Assembly (NCBI RefSeq): GCF_963576615.1
Contig: NC_088711.1
Coordinates: forward strand, 4,774,001-4,838,000
Length of the DNA stretch: 64,000 nt
Source: Watersipora subatra
Lineage: Eukaryota > Bryozoa > Gymnolaemata > Cheilostomatida > Watersiporidae
Reading direction: 5' to 3'
The position numbers and the translations under genes were made by a program. The notes beneath the pieces were generated by a model. It did not search any database. It saw only the letters and a list, made by a program, of their open reading frames with translations, and was not told where the DNA came from. Every line of letters begins with the position of its first letter. Position 1 is the stretch's first letter. Below, one piece after another: positions 24,237 through 36,061 of the stretch.

Positions 24237-24925
24237 GTGTGCTTGGGCAAGCCGGCCATAAAGAAATTGGAAATTTTTCAGGTATTGGGCAAGGTGTCAG
24301 AGTCCGACTTGAAAGACCAGTTCCCTGCCTTGTTCAAAGGCCTTCGCACTATGAAGTCACAAGCCAGGATTGCATTAAAAGATGGGGTCGCTCCTTTTGC
24401 TCAGTTTACACCAAGTTGTGTTGCGGCTGCGAGGCGCTGACCTCTGCAAGATGAGCTGCGCAGAATTGAAAAGATGGATGTCATTCAAAAGATTGAGAAG
24501 CCAACTGATTGGTGTGCCCCATGCATAGTTGTGCCAAAGAGTAATGACAAGATTTGAGTTTGCATCGACTCTACTCATCTCAATAAAGCTGTGAGACGGG
24601 AACATCATCCCCTACCAGCAATACATGATATTCTAACGGTTATAGGTAGTTTGAAAGTATTGTCAAAGCTAGATGCTAATTGCGACTACTGGCAACTGCG
24701 CCCAAGTCCTGAATCCTAGAAACTTGCAACGTTCACCACCCCGTTTGGAAGATAGTTCTGTAAAAGATTGCCTTTTGGAATCTCATTGCCGCCTTAAAAT
24801 TTCCAAAAAGTAATGCAGAAGGCATTGGAAGAGGTAGAAAATGCAGTGCATCAGATGGATGACATTTTAGTACATACGGAGGCTCAAGAACAGCACGTCG
24901 CTAAGGTTCAGGAAGTTCTTTCAAT
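24237..24925 (+). pseudogene. gypsy reverse transcriptase relic
   Basis: The N-terminal part reads FQVLGKVSESDLKDQFPALF; then come the frame-shifted KMDVIQKIEKPTDWCAPCIV and VPKSNDK, IDSTHLNKAVRREHHPLPAI, LSKLDANCDYWQLR and FTTPFGR. The palm motif appears as MDDILVHTEAQEQH, where the catalytic YxDD has become HQMDDI. The Leu-Asn-Lys fingers region and the LDAN motif A are recognisable. Several stop codons interrupt it. Confidence 0.8.
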
Positions 24926-25078
24926 TTTAAGTCTTTACTTAGGCATAAAGACCATGATTGGCTGTGGAATAAGGAAACACCAAAGGAGTTTGAAGACATC
25001 AAGCACAGTATGTCATCTGCACCTGTCTTGGCACCCTTTGACTTAGAAACCGACATATGGCTACTGGCTACGTTGGCC

Positions 25079-25204
25079 CCTCGCAGCCGCAACACGACTT
25101 GGTGTGAACTGAGCAAAAGGAGTGACCCTATCTTTCAATGCAATCCTGGCTTGTGACTTCATAGTGCGAAGGCCTTTGAACAAGGCAGGGAACTGGTCCT
25201 TCAA
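25079..25204 (-). repeat. Inverted self-duplication inside the gypsy pol
   Basis: These 126 bp are the reverse complement of 24309-24434 from the same element. I count six mismatches, all transitions. It sits between the RT thumb region (LAPFDLETD) and RNase H (FTDASTFGLGA), where it is not part of a normal gypsy pol. Confidence 0.9.
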
Positions 25205-25585
25205 CATGGCTACAAGTTTACTGATGCGTCAACTTTTGGTCTGGGGGCAACGATTTGTCAAAGGTCAAGCGACGGCATCAGGCCAATTGTGTTTGCTTTA
25301 AGATCTCTCTCAGAAATTGAACAGCAGTAAGCACAAGTGGAAAAAGAAGCTTTGGCAATATGTTGGGCTGCGGAGATATTCCACTACTACTTGGCAGGTC
25401 GAGAATTCTTTGTAGAGACTGATCATAAGCCATTAGTGGCGATGTCACAAAATGAATTATTCAAGCTTCCATTGCGTGTGCAAAAGTTTAGTTTGCCTAT
25501 GATGAGATTCTTTTATAGCGCAGTCTATGTCCTGGGAGAGAAGCTGGTGGTCACTGACGCTCTCAGTGGGCACCTTCGTCGGTGA
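25205..25585 (+). pseudogene. gypsy RNase H relic
   Basis: YKFTDASTFGLGATICQR carries the first catalytic Asp of LTR-retrotransposon RNase H (usual form SDAS.GLGA). After one stop, EKEALAICWAAEIFHYYLAG, FVETDHKPLVAM and LVVTDALSGH follow, which include the catalytic Glu, the DHKPL motif and the final D of the domain. Confidence 0.8.
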
Positions 25586-25609
25586 AAAAGGATAATGATC
25601 CTTAGCCTT

Positions 25610-26330
25610 CGTTGCTTCAGGAGCTAGTAGAAGAACTTTCTATTTCACCTCGGAGTAGAACGGTATTAGAGGAGGCACTGGCATCTAATCTAGTGACAAG
25701 CCAGCTGATGCACTACATTCAACAAGGCTGGCCGGTCTACAGTCAGTTGCCCCAGTATTTAAAGAAGTTCCACTCTTACAAAGACAAGCTGACTGTGTTA
25801 AAAAGATTGTTGTTTTATGAGAACCGCCTATTTTTACCTTGGCAGGAGCATGCGACAGTGTTGGCAGAGATTCACCAGGGTCATCTGGGGGAAAATCTAT
25901 GCATCCCATGAGTTAGGAGTGCTGTATGATAGCCTGGGATGACCCAGGATATACGGGAGGTGGTGCGAACGTGTGACTCGTGTCTACAGTTCAGGCATGT
26001 TCCACCTGAACCTATGTCCCTGACACCATTTCCCAAGAGACCCTGGTGAAAGATTGCTCTGGACTTCAGCATTCTTGATGCAAACTTGGAACTCGATGGT
26101 GAATACCTAGTAGGCTCTCACTGCTACAGTAGATTCATGGTTGTAGAGAAGTTAACGAATCCGACAGCTGCGGATATCTGCCGGTTTGTAAATAAACTGA
26201 TTTACGCATTTGAAATACCCAACACTATTGTGTCGGACAATGCTCCCCAGTTCATTTTGGACAGTTTTGCGAAATTGATGAGAAAATGGGACATCTTACA
26301 TCACGCTAGTGTTCTTAGGAATCTCCTATC
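25610..26330 (+). pseudogene. gypsy integrase relic
   Basis: FHSYKDKLTVLKRLLFYENR and IHQGHLGENLCIP lead into a zinc finger with VVRTCDSCLQFRHV. The core follows with LDFSILDANLELDGEY, FMVVEKLTNPTAADICRFV and IPNTIVSDNAPQFILDSF, which has the SDN catalytic-type motif. Two stops lie near 25910-25935 and another near 26048. The C-terminal part is lost after about 26330. Confidence 0.8.
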
Positions 26331-26370
26331 CAAAGCCGCAGACGCATGCATAACACTCTGCTTATCATAA

Positions 26371-27734
26371 GCAATGTGTGATTCATTGATGAGGTGGCAT
26401 ACTTCAATAAGATGTTCACACCGAAGTACTTGTCAGAAAGTTGCATATGTAACTCTCAAAATAATCATCTAATCATGCACATAGTAATGGAGTTCTATCA
26501 GTATGGCTGGCTAACCGATAAAATAGGTCATCCTTCACCTAAACCTTATTTTGACTCTCAGATCTATTTTACTGTGAGAAAATGATGTATTACTTTATGA
26601 TGGTACTCAATGGTTTTCGACTAGAGATGCTCAATTTTATACATGATGTCCACTAGGACATAGGAAGGTGAAGAGCATACATAAGGTAAAAGGCGTGATA
26701 GCCAAGCGTGAGTGGTGACAGAAGCTGTTGTTTGTCAGTGCAAAGTCTGCCAAAAAGTACTCCTCACTCAAAGAGAGACGCTGCCACCCAGCTTCTGTCT
26801 GGAGCATCTATGGGAAAGATTTATGCCTCAGTGATGGTAAGCTGGCATGTCAGCGCATACTATGCTTTTGATTTTGAAATGTCATCTTCAGTGTTACACG
26901 AGTTTGTAGTGCGAACAGTTTGAAAATTTGGATAGCATGGAGCAAAAAACCCTGTCAAAAGCTGTTTCAGCCTTATTGGATGTTTCCGGTTGGGCAGCGT
27001 CCCAGATCGACTCTCGATTTTCTTTGAGCTGTTAGCGAATCAAATGATTCAACATGCCATTTTGGTATCTCTTGTCTGACTGGTTCCAAGGCTCTATGAA
27101 TTCTACACTAGCTTCCGCCTATCTTAAGCTGAGCTACTATCTAAATTTTGATAATTCCCAACTTAACCCCACTTTCTGAGATCATGACCCATATGCTCTC
27201 TAATACAGTGTGAGTGTAATGTATCAAGAACATTGTCCACTTTACATGACCTTTTTACTGTTGCAAGACCTACAGAGTGTTTCAGCATAGCCACTGGGTA
27301 TTCATTTGGCCTTTTGTCTAATTTAGTGCTATTTTTTCAGTTTGACATAAATGACCTGCAACTTTTTTTCTTGCAAGTAATCAATTTCAGCGGCCTGCTG
27401 TATGGCAAGCTGATATACTGTTGACGTATTGCGAGTAGAATTAGTACTTATAGGAACAGCTTGGTCAGATTTTTGGCCTTTATTGAGCTAAACAGGCTTT
27501 CCTCTCATTACTAAATCACTAAACCAAATCTCTGCCACCATGGAATGTTCTCGTGTTTTGTTATTTGGTGGCTAAAAGCTTACGTGTAGCAAAAATATTA
27601 TTGCTGATTTTCAAGCCATTTTTTCTTTAAAATGTCATTTTAAGCTTGATGTGTCAAGGATGAACAAGTGATGATTGTGCAAAATGAAAGGGAACCACCT
27701 CTAAAATGTTGAATAAATATATGTGGTATATATG
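26371..27734. other. Gene-free stretch
   Basis: No gene or recognised repeat. It could hold the 3' end of the gypsy element, but no LTR match was found. Confidence 0.4.
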
Positions 27735-28760
27735 AAAGTATTTTTTGTCTATCAGTTGATATGTTGTTTGTTGTGTTGGCGATCTCATTGTCAAGATATT
27801 TGAAGATTAAAATCGAAAAAAATTGATCACTGTAAAAACGCTCAAGCCAAAAAACTTGCCCAAAATGATGTAACGGGTGATACAACCTGTCTCTATCTCT
27901 CGTATTCACATCGGCTATTGCGATAAAAGTCTTGTCTTGCATGGCTCTATTGGCATATATTTCATCTTGTATTTGCTCATGTTGGCTAGGATAAAATTTT
28001 TAATCCAGCTACAGATACATCATTATCAATGTCTCAAACGCCTCAAATAAGAGAAATTAAAAACTTGTCATATTAGCTTTTTCTGAATGCTGTGTAAACA
28101 TCTTAGTACTGACTACCAATTCTACTGGTCTACGGTAATTATGTCAAGCAAACTAAGTAGAAAAAGGTCTTTGTATCGGCACAGTTCTGTCGCAACCCAC
28201 AATGGAAACTAGTTACTAAGTAAAATAAGCAAGCTTCGTCTTTGAAAAGAATATGCGGCAAAACCAACTGCATTCCTAAAAGTCATGTACATTGTATAGT
28301 CAACGTTATCGAGTCATTATTGGTATCAATTTGTAGAAAAAAATTCACTGGTCACATTTTATTAGTTGATTCAAGTACTAAACAAATAGTCGAGCTATGC
28401 GAAAGTACCTGTCAATACAGCTCTGATTACACTTCATAAATCTATCTATCAGACAAGATTTCTGCACAGGTGTTAATGGGGCTATGATGTATTCAATGTT
28501 CTGCAAATCATGTTTTGCATTATCTTCAACAATATTATTTTATTATATAATTTTTACAAGCAGAAAACTTTTCATCTCGGCATAAAGCTTTTACTAAATT
28601 TATCCATCCAAGTTGTGGCCACTCACATTGTTTCAGCTCATACAATAGGACAAATTCATCTACAGCAGCAAACTCAAACAAAACATCATGGTTTATGCAG
28701 CACACTTCAAGTCTCTCTTTCCCATTTATGGCAGTTTCCACACTTATCACTCATCTTAAA
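27735..28760 (-). mobile_element. TTAA-target transposon with P2X7-ballast-like ORF, copy C (truncated)
   Basis: From 'gtctatcagttgatatgttg' at about 27750 to about 28760 the sequence follows 32625-33655 of copy B and the reverse complement of copy A. The outer TIR and the exon-1 end are missing. On the minus strand near 28750-28550 it carries KCGNCHK and, in a shifted frame, GKERLEVCCINHDVLFEF and AAVDEFVLLYELKQCEWPQL, the same cysteine-rich block as the other copies. Confidence 0.7.
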
Positions 28761-29031
28761 ATTGCCCTGGGTCAATAACTTGTCGAATTTCAGTTTTGCA
28801 TGACTGACTTATTTTAGCTGCATGTCATATTGCATTTGAAAACAAAGAAAAAGTGAACAAAAACATAACAAACATTCGCTTTATTTTAGAGAGTACAGTG
28901 CACCCCAAGATATGATTGCCCTGTTAAATGATTGTTTCACCTTACGAAGTGGAACATGATGATTTTTTTACCTCAACATCTGAATCTTATTTCACCATAC
29001 GAATTCAACAAAGTTTTCGCCCAAGTTCATA

Positions 29032-29788
29032 CAGTCAAACATGGATAACTCAAACTTCACGGGACCGAGCGAAAGTGTTCGAGTTATCAGAGCGTTCAAG
29101 TTATCAGAGTACTGTCACAAGTCCATTTATTTATTTATTAGTAGATTCATGTACATATACAAACTATATTATAAATCAAAAAAACGTAAATGGCTTGTTT
29201 CAAATTAAATGCTTCTATTGTAAAGTTTAAAACTTTTTTATCAAAAAGTATAGAGATTTTTCTATCATTTGAGATTGGTTTGTTGTTTGAGGTGATGTTA
29301 TTCCATAGACGTTTTTTAGATTAAAGTTGGCAAAACTCGATTGTTGTTTAAATGCTCAGAAGAAAATACATCATTTTTTAGCGTTTTAACCAAGATCAAT
29401 TTTGCCAATTTTTCTTGAAGTTTATGCGAAAGTTACCTCACTTTTCCTTGCTTCCGAAGGGCCATCGCTAAGCAGATGTTTGGTCAAATCAAATTTCACC
29501 AAACCTTTAGAAAAGTCGTTGACAAAGATATTTTGCCGATGGTAGTATAATAACGACGCCTATGAATTATGAAAAGTTGAGGTTTACCTCTATGGCTTGG
29601 AATAAAGTGATTTTCTAAAGCGATAACAACCGTCTCGGTAGCCGTTGGGCATAAAAACTGTTCGAGTTAACAGAGTTGAGGTCGAGTTATCTATAGCAAT
29701 TTATTATTATGTGGGAATGGACCAAAGAAATCGTTCGAGTTAACCATGTGTTCGAGCTATCCGAGGGCGAGTTATCCATGTTTGACTG
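29032..29788. mobile_element. pogo/Tigger-like MITE, copy K
   Basis: The ends are perfect inverted repeats starting CAGTCAAACATGGATAACTC, flanked by TA at 29030-29031 and 29789-29790. Sub-terminal blocks repeat variants of TTCGAGTTATC, a layout typical of pogo-class TIRs. It is 757 bp with no coding. A second copy is at 47893-49041. The DNA just before it (from about 28893, TACAGTGCACCCC) looks like the end of another mariner-class element, so K may be nested. Confidence 0.8.
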
Positions 29789-29939
29789 TATTTGGCAATC
29801 GGTGTGCTTATTACGTACGTCGAAATAAAAAAGACGCCAAAATGCTGTTCGCTGAAAATATTTTCCCAATGCCTGAAAGAGATGCGCTAACCGATTTCTC
29901 TCAGTTCAGCATTTTTCATGTGTAAAATGGTAATATTTT

Positions 29940-30750
29940 CCCTTTCATTTGCACCCGACTAATTTCCAGGCGATTAGCCCCAAATACCGCTCATTTTTCA
30001 GAAAGTTGCCATAATTCAAATTACTACTACAGGAGACAGACTTGAGATAATTTACTTATCTAAGTTTCACAAGAACCAGCAAAGTCTCCTATTTCAAATG
30101 ATATTACATTCATATAAACAACTCATATTCCTTTTATGTAGATCTGTGCCTCAAAGAAGGTAGTTTCAGAAAATTTCCTATTTTGAAAAAGTTGTTATTT
30201 GCTGAAACAAAGTTAGTTTTGCACCAAAAAATTGCAAAGTATACAAAGTATGACTAAAATTACTTATTTATTACATACAATACACAGTTATGAACATTAT
30301 TTATACATATGCAGTTAGTCATTAACATGAAAAACGCAAAACTCCAATTTCTAATTTTTTCTCGCGAGTATTATCCTTCAAACCAAAGCATAGCAAATCT
30401 ACAAACCAATATAACTCAAATAAAATGTCATAAAAATGTTTCAAATAATAAAAATATGTTCAGTAACTCTTTTCTTGACTTTTCAGACATCATAGACAGC
30501 TCTAAGAATCAATATGATCCTGTCGAAACTGAATGATAACGTTAGTCTGACTATGGCTGACAGCCTGAAAAGTGCATTTTTATTCGAGCATAACAATTCA
30601 AATTGGCAAAATTGAAAGTTAATAAAAACTTTGAAACATTAAAAATAATGTTTTAATTTGATTTATGCAGTCTTTCAACGCCTTACCACTTCTGAATCTG
30701 CAAATTTCTGGAGTTGAAAAAATTGATCGCGAACGATAAAATTTTAAGTC
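29940..30750. repeat. Dispersed repeat F (inverted match to 36062-36880)
   Basis: About 800 bp match 36062-36880 in reverse complement, including 'gactaatttccaggcgatta', 'aactccaatttctaattttt' and 'ctgaaactacc'-type blocks. In the second copy the outer end reads TTAACTCATTTGCAACC, which suggests another TTAA-target element. No intact gene. Confidence 0.75.
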
Positions 30751-31593
30751 GACATGATGATTTCCGGTTTTGGTAGATGTTGAGATGGATGTACTAATTT
30801 GCTTATAACTTTTGCCAGATACGTCATTGAGGTATATTTTAAAGTTTGTCTGATTGGCCAGAAATTTTTTTTCTAACTTGTCAAAAATATCCTTTCATAA
30901 TTTGAAAATAACAATGCAAGGAGTTAGTAAATTTCAGAGGCGAGTTAACTCGCATTGGGTGCCCAGCAACATTATAAATACGCGAGTTAACTTGTGTACG
31001 GGTGCGAATGAGTTAACCCTTTGGCTGGGTAAAAGCCCGGCAAAAACAAATCGAGTAATTTATTTTGGAAATTGAATAAAATCGGTATTCTATGAACATA
31101 CATAGCTCAAACTGAAATTTATTTCTATTAATAAAAACCTTTTGTACATAAACATTCATTTACATAACCGTGTACTACTACACAAAAGCTATGACTATGT
31201 ACAATTGTCTATGTATGAAGTGCTTGGAAGCATTCCTTTTGGCAATGTCCAACAGAGTCCACAGCGTAGCCAATGCCAGTAGCATCGTCATCATCCGAGC
31301 TACCATAACGATCACTTTTCTCTGTATATTTAAAGTTTTCGAAGTTTACATCACTACCATCATCTGAATTATTATTATATTGATCAAACAAAAGATCACT
31401 AACGATCGCGGGATCAAATAAATTTTTATTCTTTTGTTTTGAATGTCAAGCCGTATGTTGACTGGTTTTTTCAACTTTCATTTTTTCAAAAGAGTCGCGA
31501 TTTTTTTAGTTAGCTTTTAGTACAAAGCAACGCCTTTCAGATGATCGTTTTATATTCTAATTCATCGACTAACATCTTGTCGATAATATTTAA

Positions 31594-32464
31594 AGGTTGG
31601 CTTGCAACAAATTTCATATTACAGTTATTTGATATCAAAAGATTCACCATGTCTTAATCTGTTGTGTGGTAGGTGCAAAATATGTGGGAATGTGATTACA
31701 AGCTCTTAAAAGCTCAAAAACGAACAGTTAATCGCAGCCACACGAGACTGCCGTAGTTTGGATTCTCTTTCTAAAACGGCTCAAATGTGACGTTTACACT
31801 TGACGTGTTTACACTTTCAAGCAACCTTATTCGTCGAAATATTTTCACAAATATACTTCACGCATTCAATAAAACCATGTCTATTGTTCTTACGCGTCTG
31901 TTTTATCGTCATTGTAATGCTGTCACTTTTAGCACTGATATCTTATAACTTACCATAAAAATTCATTTAATTTTTTTACCTTAGCTCGAAGGAGTACATA
32001 TCATTGTCTGATAATCATGACGAGCCTGTTGGTCACCTGTGATAATAGAAAAGTGCTGCAAAAATTATTTGCAAAGTATTGGGTCACATGATCAGATTAC
32101 GACTAGACGATTAGACCATACCGAAACAAAACTGTAAAGTAGCGAGCATCTATATTTGATACGGGGTCTTCGGTAAAACCCAAAGTGTTTGTCATAAACT
32201 AGTGCCACTATAAGTTTTCTATTGAGCTTTTTATTGGCCTTTCAATTCACATGAGAACATCACATGACAAGACAATAACCGAACTGTCATGACTACGTCA
32301 AAGAAATAAAGAGATTCCAATCTACAGCGGCTTTTCGTTTTTGAGCTTTTAAGAGCTTGTAATCACATTTCCACATATTTGGCACCTACAACACAACAGA
32401 GTAAGACATGGTGAATCTTTTGATACCAAATAACTGTAATGTGAATTTTGTTGCAAGTCAACCT
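31594..32464. mobile_element. Fold-back TTAA MITE, copy E
   Basis: Perfect TTAA on both sides (31590-31593 and 32465-32468) and long inverted ends starting AGGTTG(G/A)CTTGCAACAAA. The interior matches copy D (9644-10535) in the opposite orientation. 871 bp, non-coding. Confidence 0.85.
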
Positions 32465-33157
32465 TTAAGTCTTACTGGCGTGTACATCCTTTGTTTATTG
32501 TTACTAGGCGACAGCTTTATAAACGTCTACCGAAAGTGACATAACATTCATTTCCCCACGACACCGATTAAAGATGTAGTTGCGTCAAAATTTAAGTTGA
32601 TCTTAAAAGAAAGCATTTTTTTTTCTCTATCAGTTGATATGTTGTTTGTTGTGTTACGCGATCGCATTGCCAAGATATTTGAAGATTAAAACCGAAAAAA
32701 TCTGATCGCCGTAAAAACGCTCAGGCCACAAAAACGTGCCCAGCCTCGCCAAAAATGATGTCACACGTTTGGCAACCTGTCTCTATCTCTCGTATTCACA
32801 TCGGCTATTTGCGATAAAAGTCTAGTCTAACGCGGCTCTATTGGCATATATCTTATTTTGTATTTGCTCATGTTAGCTAGAATAAAATTTTAAATCCTGC
32901 TACAGATGCATTATTATGAATGTTTCAAAGGCCTCAAATAACGAAAATTGAAAATTTGTTCTACTCACTTTCTCCAAATGTTGTTTAAACATTTGGGTAC
33001 CGACTACCAATTCTACCGGTCTACGGTAATTCTGTCAAGTCACTTTATGTAGAACGCGGTCTTTGTATCAGCAGTTTTGCAGCTACCCTATACAGCCTCC
33101 CATAAGCCCCGCCCACATTATGTCGCCTATTACATATTGCCTACGTACTAGTTTCTT

Positions 33158-33212
33158 ACTAGTAGCAATGATATACAGCTGTATACATTGCTGTATATCA
33201 TTGCTAGTAGTA
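33158..33212. repeat. Palindrome, ATGATATA family copy 4 (inside copy B)
   Basis: ACTAGTAGCAATGATATACAGC faces GCTGTATATCATTGCTAGTAGT around TGTATACATT. One or two mismatches in 22 bp. The shared core with 22081 is AGCAATGATATACAGC, but the C/G run is missing here. Confidence 0.8.
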
Positions 33213-33294
33213 TTCTTACCGAATACTAAATTAATGAAATAAGCAAGCCACCTCTTTGGAAAGAATATAGACAGGGATAGAGTTTTAAGGATGA

Positions 33295-33345
33295 GAAGTC
33301 TGCTGCAAACTGGATTTGAACTCACATTCTCCTGTTCTGCGGACA
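33295..33345 (-). repeat. Possible tRNA-SINE B-box fragment
   Basis: On the minus strand GAGTTCAAATCCAGTTTGC resembles a tRNA B box as found at 3089-3170, but no A box is seen. Weak call. Confidence 0.25.
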
Positions 33346-34779
33346 CCCATATACCATATCCGATTCACTACAATATTCTGCAAATCATGTTTTGCATTAT
33401 CTTTAACAATATTATTTTATTATATAATTTTTACAAGCAAAAATATTTTCATCTCGGCATAAAGCTTTTATTAAAGATATTCATCAAGTCGTGGCCACTC
33501 ACATAGTATTAGCTGATACAATAAGACAAATTCATCTACTGCAACAAACTCAAACAAAACATCATCCAGCACGCATTCAATTCTCGCTTTCTCCTTTATG
33601 GCAGTTTCCACACTGACAAAGCTTCTTCGGCTGGTGGGACGACATAAACATTCTGTAATCAGTAAAACAAGTAAATGTAAACAAAGTAGATGCAATAAAT
33701 ATGTCATTCATAGATATGTCATTCTAAAGCGTATCTATTGACAGCTTCCAAATTGGGAGTTGAATAGATTGCGAGTGTAATTTTAAAAACGAATAAACAT
33801 TTAATAAAGGCGCAAGTACGCCAAGCCAACGATTCGAAGCTTTGGTTCTGGAAATTAAAGATTTGCAATGATCAATCGATTTTACCCACTTCCTACGAGT
33901 GAAAATAATTTGTAATCATGACTCTAATTTACCAAAGAAAATTCGAAAAAAATATTATAGCTAGGTAAAACGGCAGATAAGCTATGAAACGATGATTGGA
34001 GATAGCAAAGAATTATCATTTTATTAATTAGTACATGTATTTATGACTATAAAAAATATTACATTTACTAAAGTATAGAAGACTCTAAGTTAATTTACCT
34101 CTATTCTGTCTTCTTCTGCAGCAAAACGCTGCTGACGCCTGTCAGCTTTGGCCATAGGCTGTCTACTCTAATATTTTACTTAAAGTTGCTCAGAAAACTC
34201 TGAGTAGCGGTCGCTCGAACTTGAAGCCATTTTAAAACTATGTATAACTTAGTAATTGTTGAAACGCGTTGAATCAGAAACAATGAGAATGAATTCTCTA
34301 TGATGAGAATCTTCGAGACCACAGACAACGCGTTTTACGAGTGATAACATTTATTACGGCCTATATAAAAATTTCGCACGCATGATTGGCTAACGAATCG
34401 ACCTCATTTTTATCGCTCGTGGTTTCGTTTCAGATAACAAGCTTGTGACGTCACGAAATTGGCACCCGCTGGAACGTGAGCTTTTTAACGGAGGGCCTCA
34501 TTCAAACGCATATATCTCTGGACAGGGTTGGTCTACAAAGACAAAAATGGCATCAAATTGTAGCTGATGTTTTAGCCTTTTATGGGTCCTAATTTTATTT
34601 TTGACGCAACTACATCTTTAACGACATTTTAGTCGTTTCCCCAGCCAAAGCGTTAAAAACCAGTATCAAAGTTGGAGTTACGATCCCTTTAAACAAAAGA
34701 TCAGCGGTCAGACAACTTTTTTTAACCTGCTAAGCAAAATCCACTTCATTGCGTATTAGCTCTTTGAAACCTGGCCATC

Positions 34780-35442
34780 CTTGTCAATGTGCGTCAGTAA
34801 CCCTGGGCAATTTATCCAACGATCCGAAGTTTTTAAACTTCCATTAAATATACCTAAATGTGCTCGTAATACAATGATATCTGGTAAAGCGCTAGTAAAA
34901 AAGTCTAGCAACCCACAGCAAATATCACCTAACAGGAAAAAAGTGGTTCACAGCTATTCGGGCTAACACCATATACACCATAAAAATTTGCACGAGTAAA
35001 AATATTTACCGTAGCATCATACCCATCGAGCACACGTTCATCATCATTTCTTGCCTCCAAACAAACTGGAAAATTTTAGTTAGTATCATATAGTTCTTCA
35101 TCTGCATCACAATCATCCATGACCTACCAACAAATGAGTCGTATTGATTTTTTCACAATATAATTCCAATAAAAGTTGTTATTATAATAAAGGAAGTAAA
35201 TAAAGGTATTTGAAAATGGCAAAAAATGAAAATTAAGTTTTTGGTCTAATGCGCTGCGCAAGAATTAATTTTATTGGTTTACGCTGTTACTTAGAAACAG
35301 CATTTGTAAACTTAGAAAGCTTGTAAAGCTTAAAACTTAGAAAACTTGTAAACAGAGCCATATGAATGCTGTTATTCTAGCCATTAGGGTTTCTAAAACA
35401 CCTTACGCAATACCAGAATACCGGCCGTCAGAGTTCAAAGGG
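34780..35442 (-). mobile_element. Possible piggyBac-like terminus and 5' fragment
   Basis: At 35443-35446 TTAA is preceded, reading inward on the minus strand, by CCCTTTGAACTCTGACGG, a piggyBac-type end. Inward on the minus strand near 35120 an acidic start MDDCDADEELYDTN and, after an AG, CLEARNDDERVLDGYDAT are readable. The opposite end was not found. Confidence 0.35.
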
Positions 35443-35599
35443 TTAAACAGAACACTTTTGAGAACAGCTTCGCTCGGGCTTTTTTTGACGAATTAGCTTG
35501 AAAAAGGATTTAATCAGGTCATCTAAAAGTTATAGTAAAAACGAAGCCAGAAACTGAGGTGAGAAAACTTTAGTGACAAAAAGTTGAAATTCAGTAAAA

Positions 35600-35910
35600 T
35601 AGTTAAAAATACACACTAAACCTTAGCCTTAGCTTTAAGTGTGTGTTTAGTAAGCTAAACTTCTTTAAAGTGAATTCAAAGTTTATGTTATATGTACGTC
35701 TGTCTTGAAGGTAAGAACTTGCTACGGTACGTACTGTACATAGCAAATTGCAAGGTTGCATTTGAATGCAGATCATAACCAATAAATACACTAAATATAC
35801 TAAAGTTACTTAAGGTAACTATAGTTACTCAGGTTAACATACTATTTTGTTACTAATTTTTAATATGTACAGTACTTCTATAAAATTTTGATGATTTTTA
35901 TCAGGGGATG
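35600..35910. repeat. Dispersed repeat J (inverted match to repeat I)
   Basis: Reverse-complement counterpart of 2290-2690, sharing AAAGTTACTTAAGGTAACTA and the 'tgcagatcataacca' text. Non-coding. Confidence 0.5.
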
Positions 35911-36061
35911 TTTGCATTATATAATTACTATGGTTTCTATACCCCTCCATTGGATTTTTCACCATACGATGCCAACCCTGGAACAGATTAAAATCACATC
36001 CTGAGGTGGGGCTGTACTGTAAAACCTGTATTGGAACGCCACCTCTATTTGAGTGTCGCTT

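Larger units (their letters stand above)
23108..26370 (+). mobile_element. Decayed Ty3/gypsy LTR retrotransposon (internal region)
   Basis: Gag, aspartic protease, reverse transcriptase, RNase H and integrase relics follow in the Ty3/gypsy order on + over 3.3 kb. Every domain has stops or frameshifts, and the RT-RNase H junction contains an inverted duplicate of the element's own pol. The sequence resembles K02A2.6-like invertebrate gypsy elements. LTRs were not identified. This is an old genomic copy and it cannot encode a working polyprotein. Confidence 0.85.
32572..34617 (-). mobile_element. TTAA-target transposon with P2X7-ballast-like ORF, copy B
   Basis: The best-delimited copy: TTAA at 32568-32571 and 34618-34621, and inverted ends AGATGTAGTTGCGTCAAA, 2046 bp. 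On the minus strand exon 1 lies near 34231-34105 (MASSSSDRYSEFSEQ ... KADRRQQRFAAEED, then a GTAAAT donor). Exon 2 lies near 33655-33480, with KLCQCGNCHK followed in another frame by KARIECVLDDVLFEFVAVDE. Frameshifts separate the cysteine motifs. No DDE transposase is visible, so movement would have to be supplied in trans. It is nested in the piggyBac-like element at 31017-34652. Confidence 0.75.
31017..34652 (-). mobile_element. piggyBac-like element, internally deleted, hosting two nested TTAA elements
   Basis: The left end reads TTAA then CCCTTTGGCTGGGTAAAA; the right end, read inward, reads TTAA then CGCTTTGGCTGGGGAAAC. Both have the TTAA target and C-rich start of piggyBac. Without the nested elements at 31594-32464 and 32572-34617 only about 700 bp remain. 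They include an acidic minus-strand frame near 31430-31209 (NNNSDDGSDVNFENF, SSDDDDATG) resembling the acidic N-terminus of piggyBac transposases. No catalytic region is left. Confidence 0.5.

Noticed and set aside
27520-27560. Good Kozak context CCACCATGG at about 27536
   Set aside because: The frame closes after a few codons and no homology follows.
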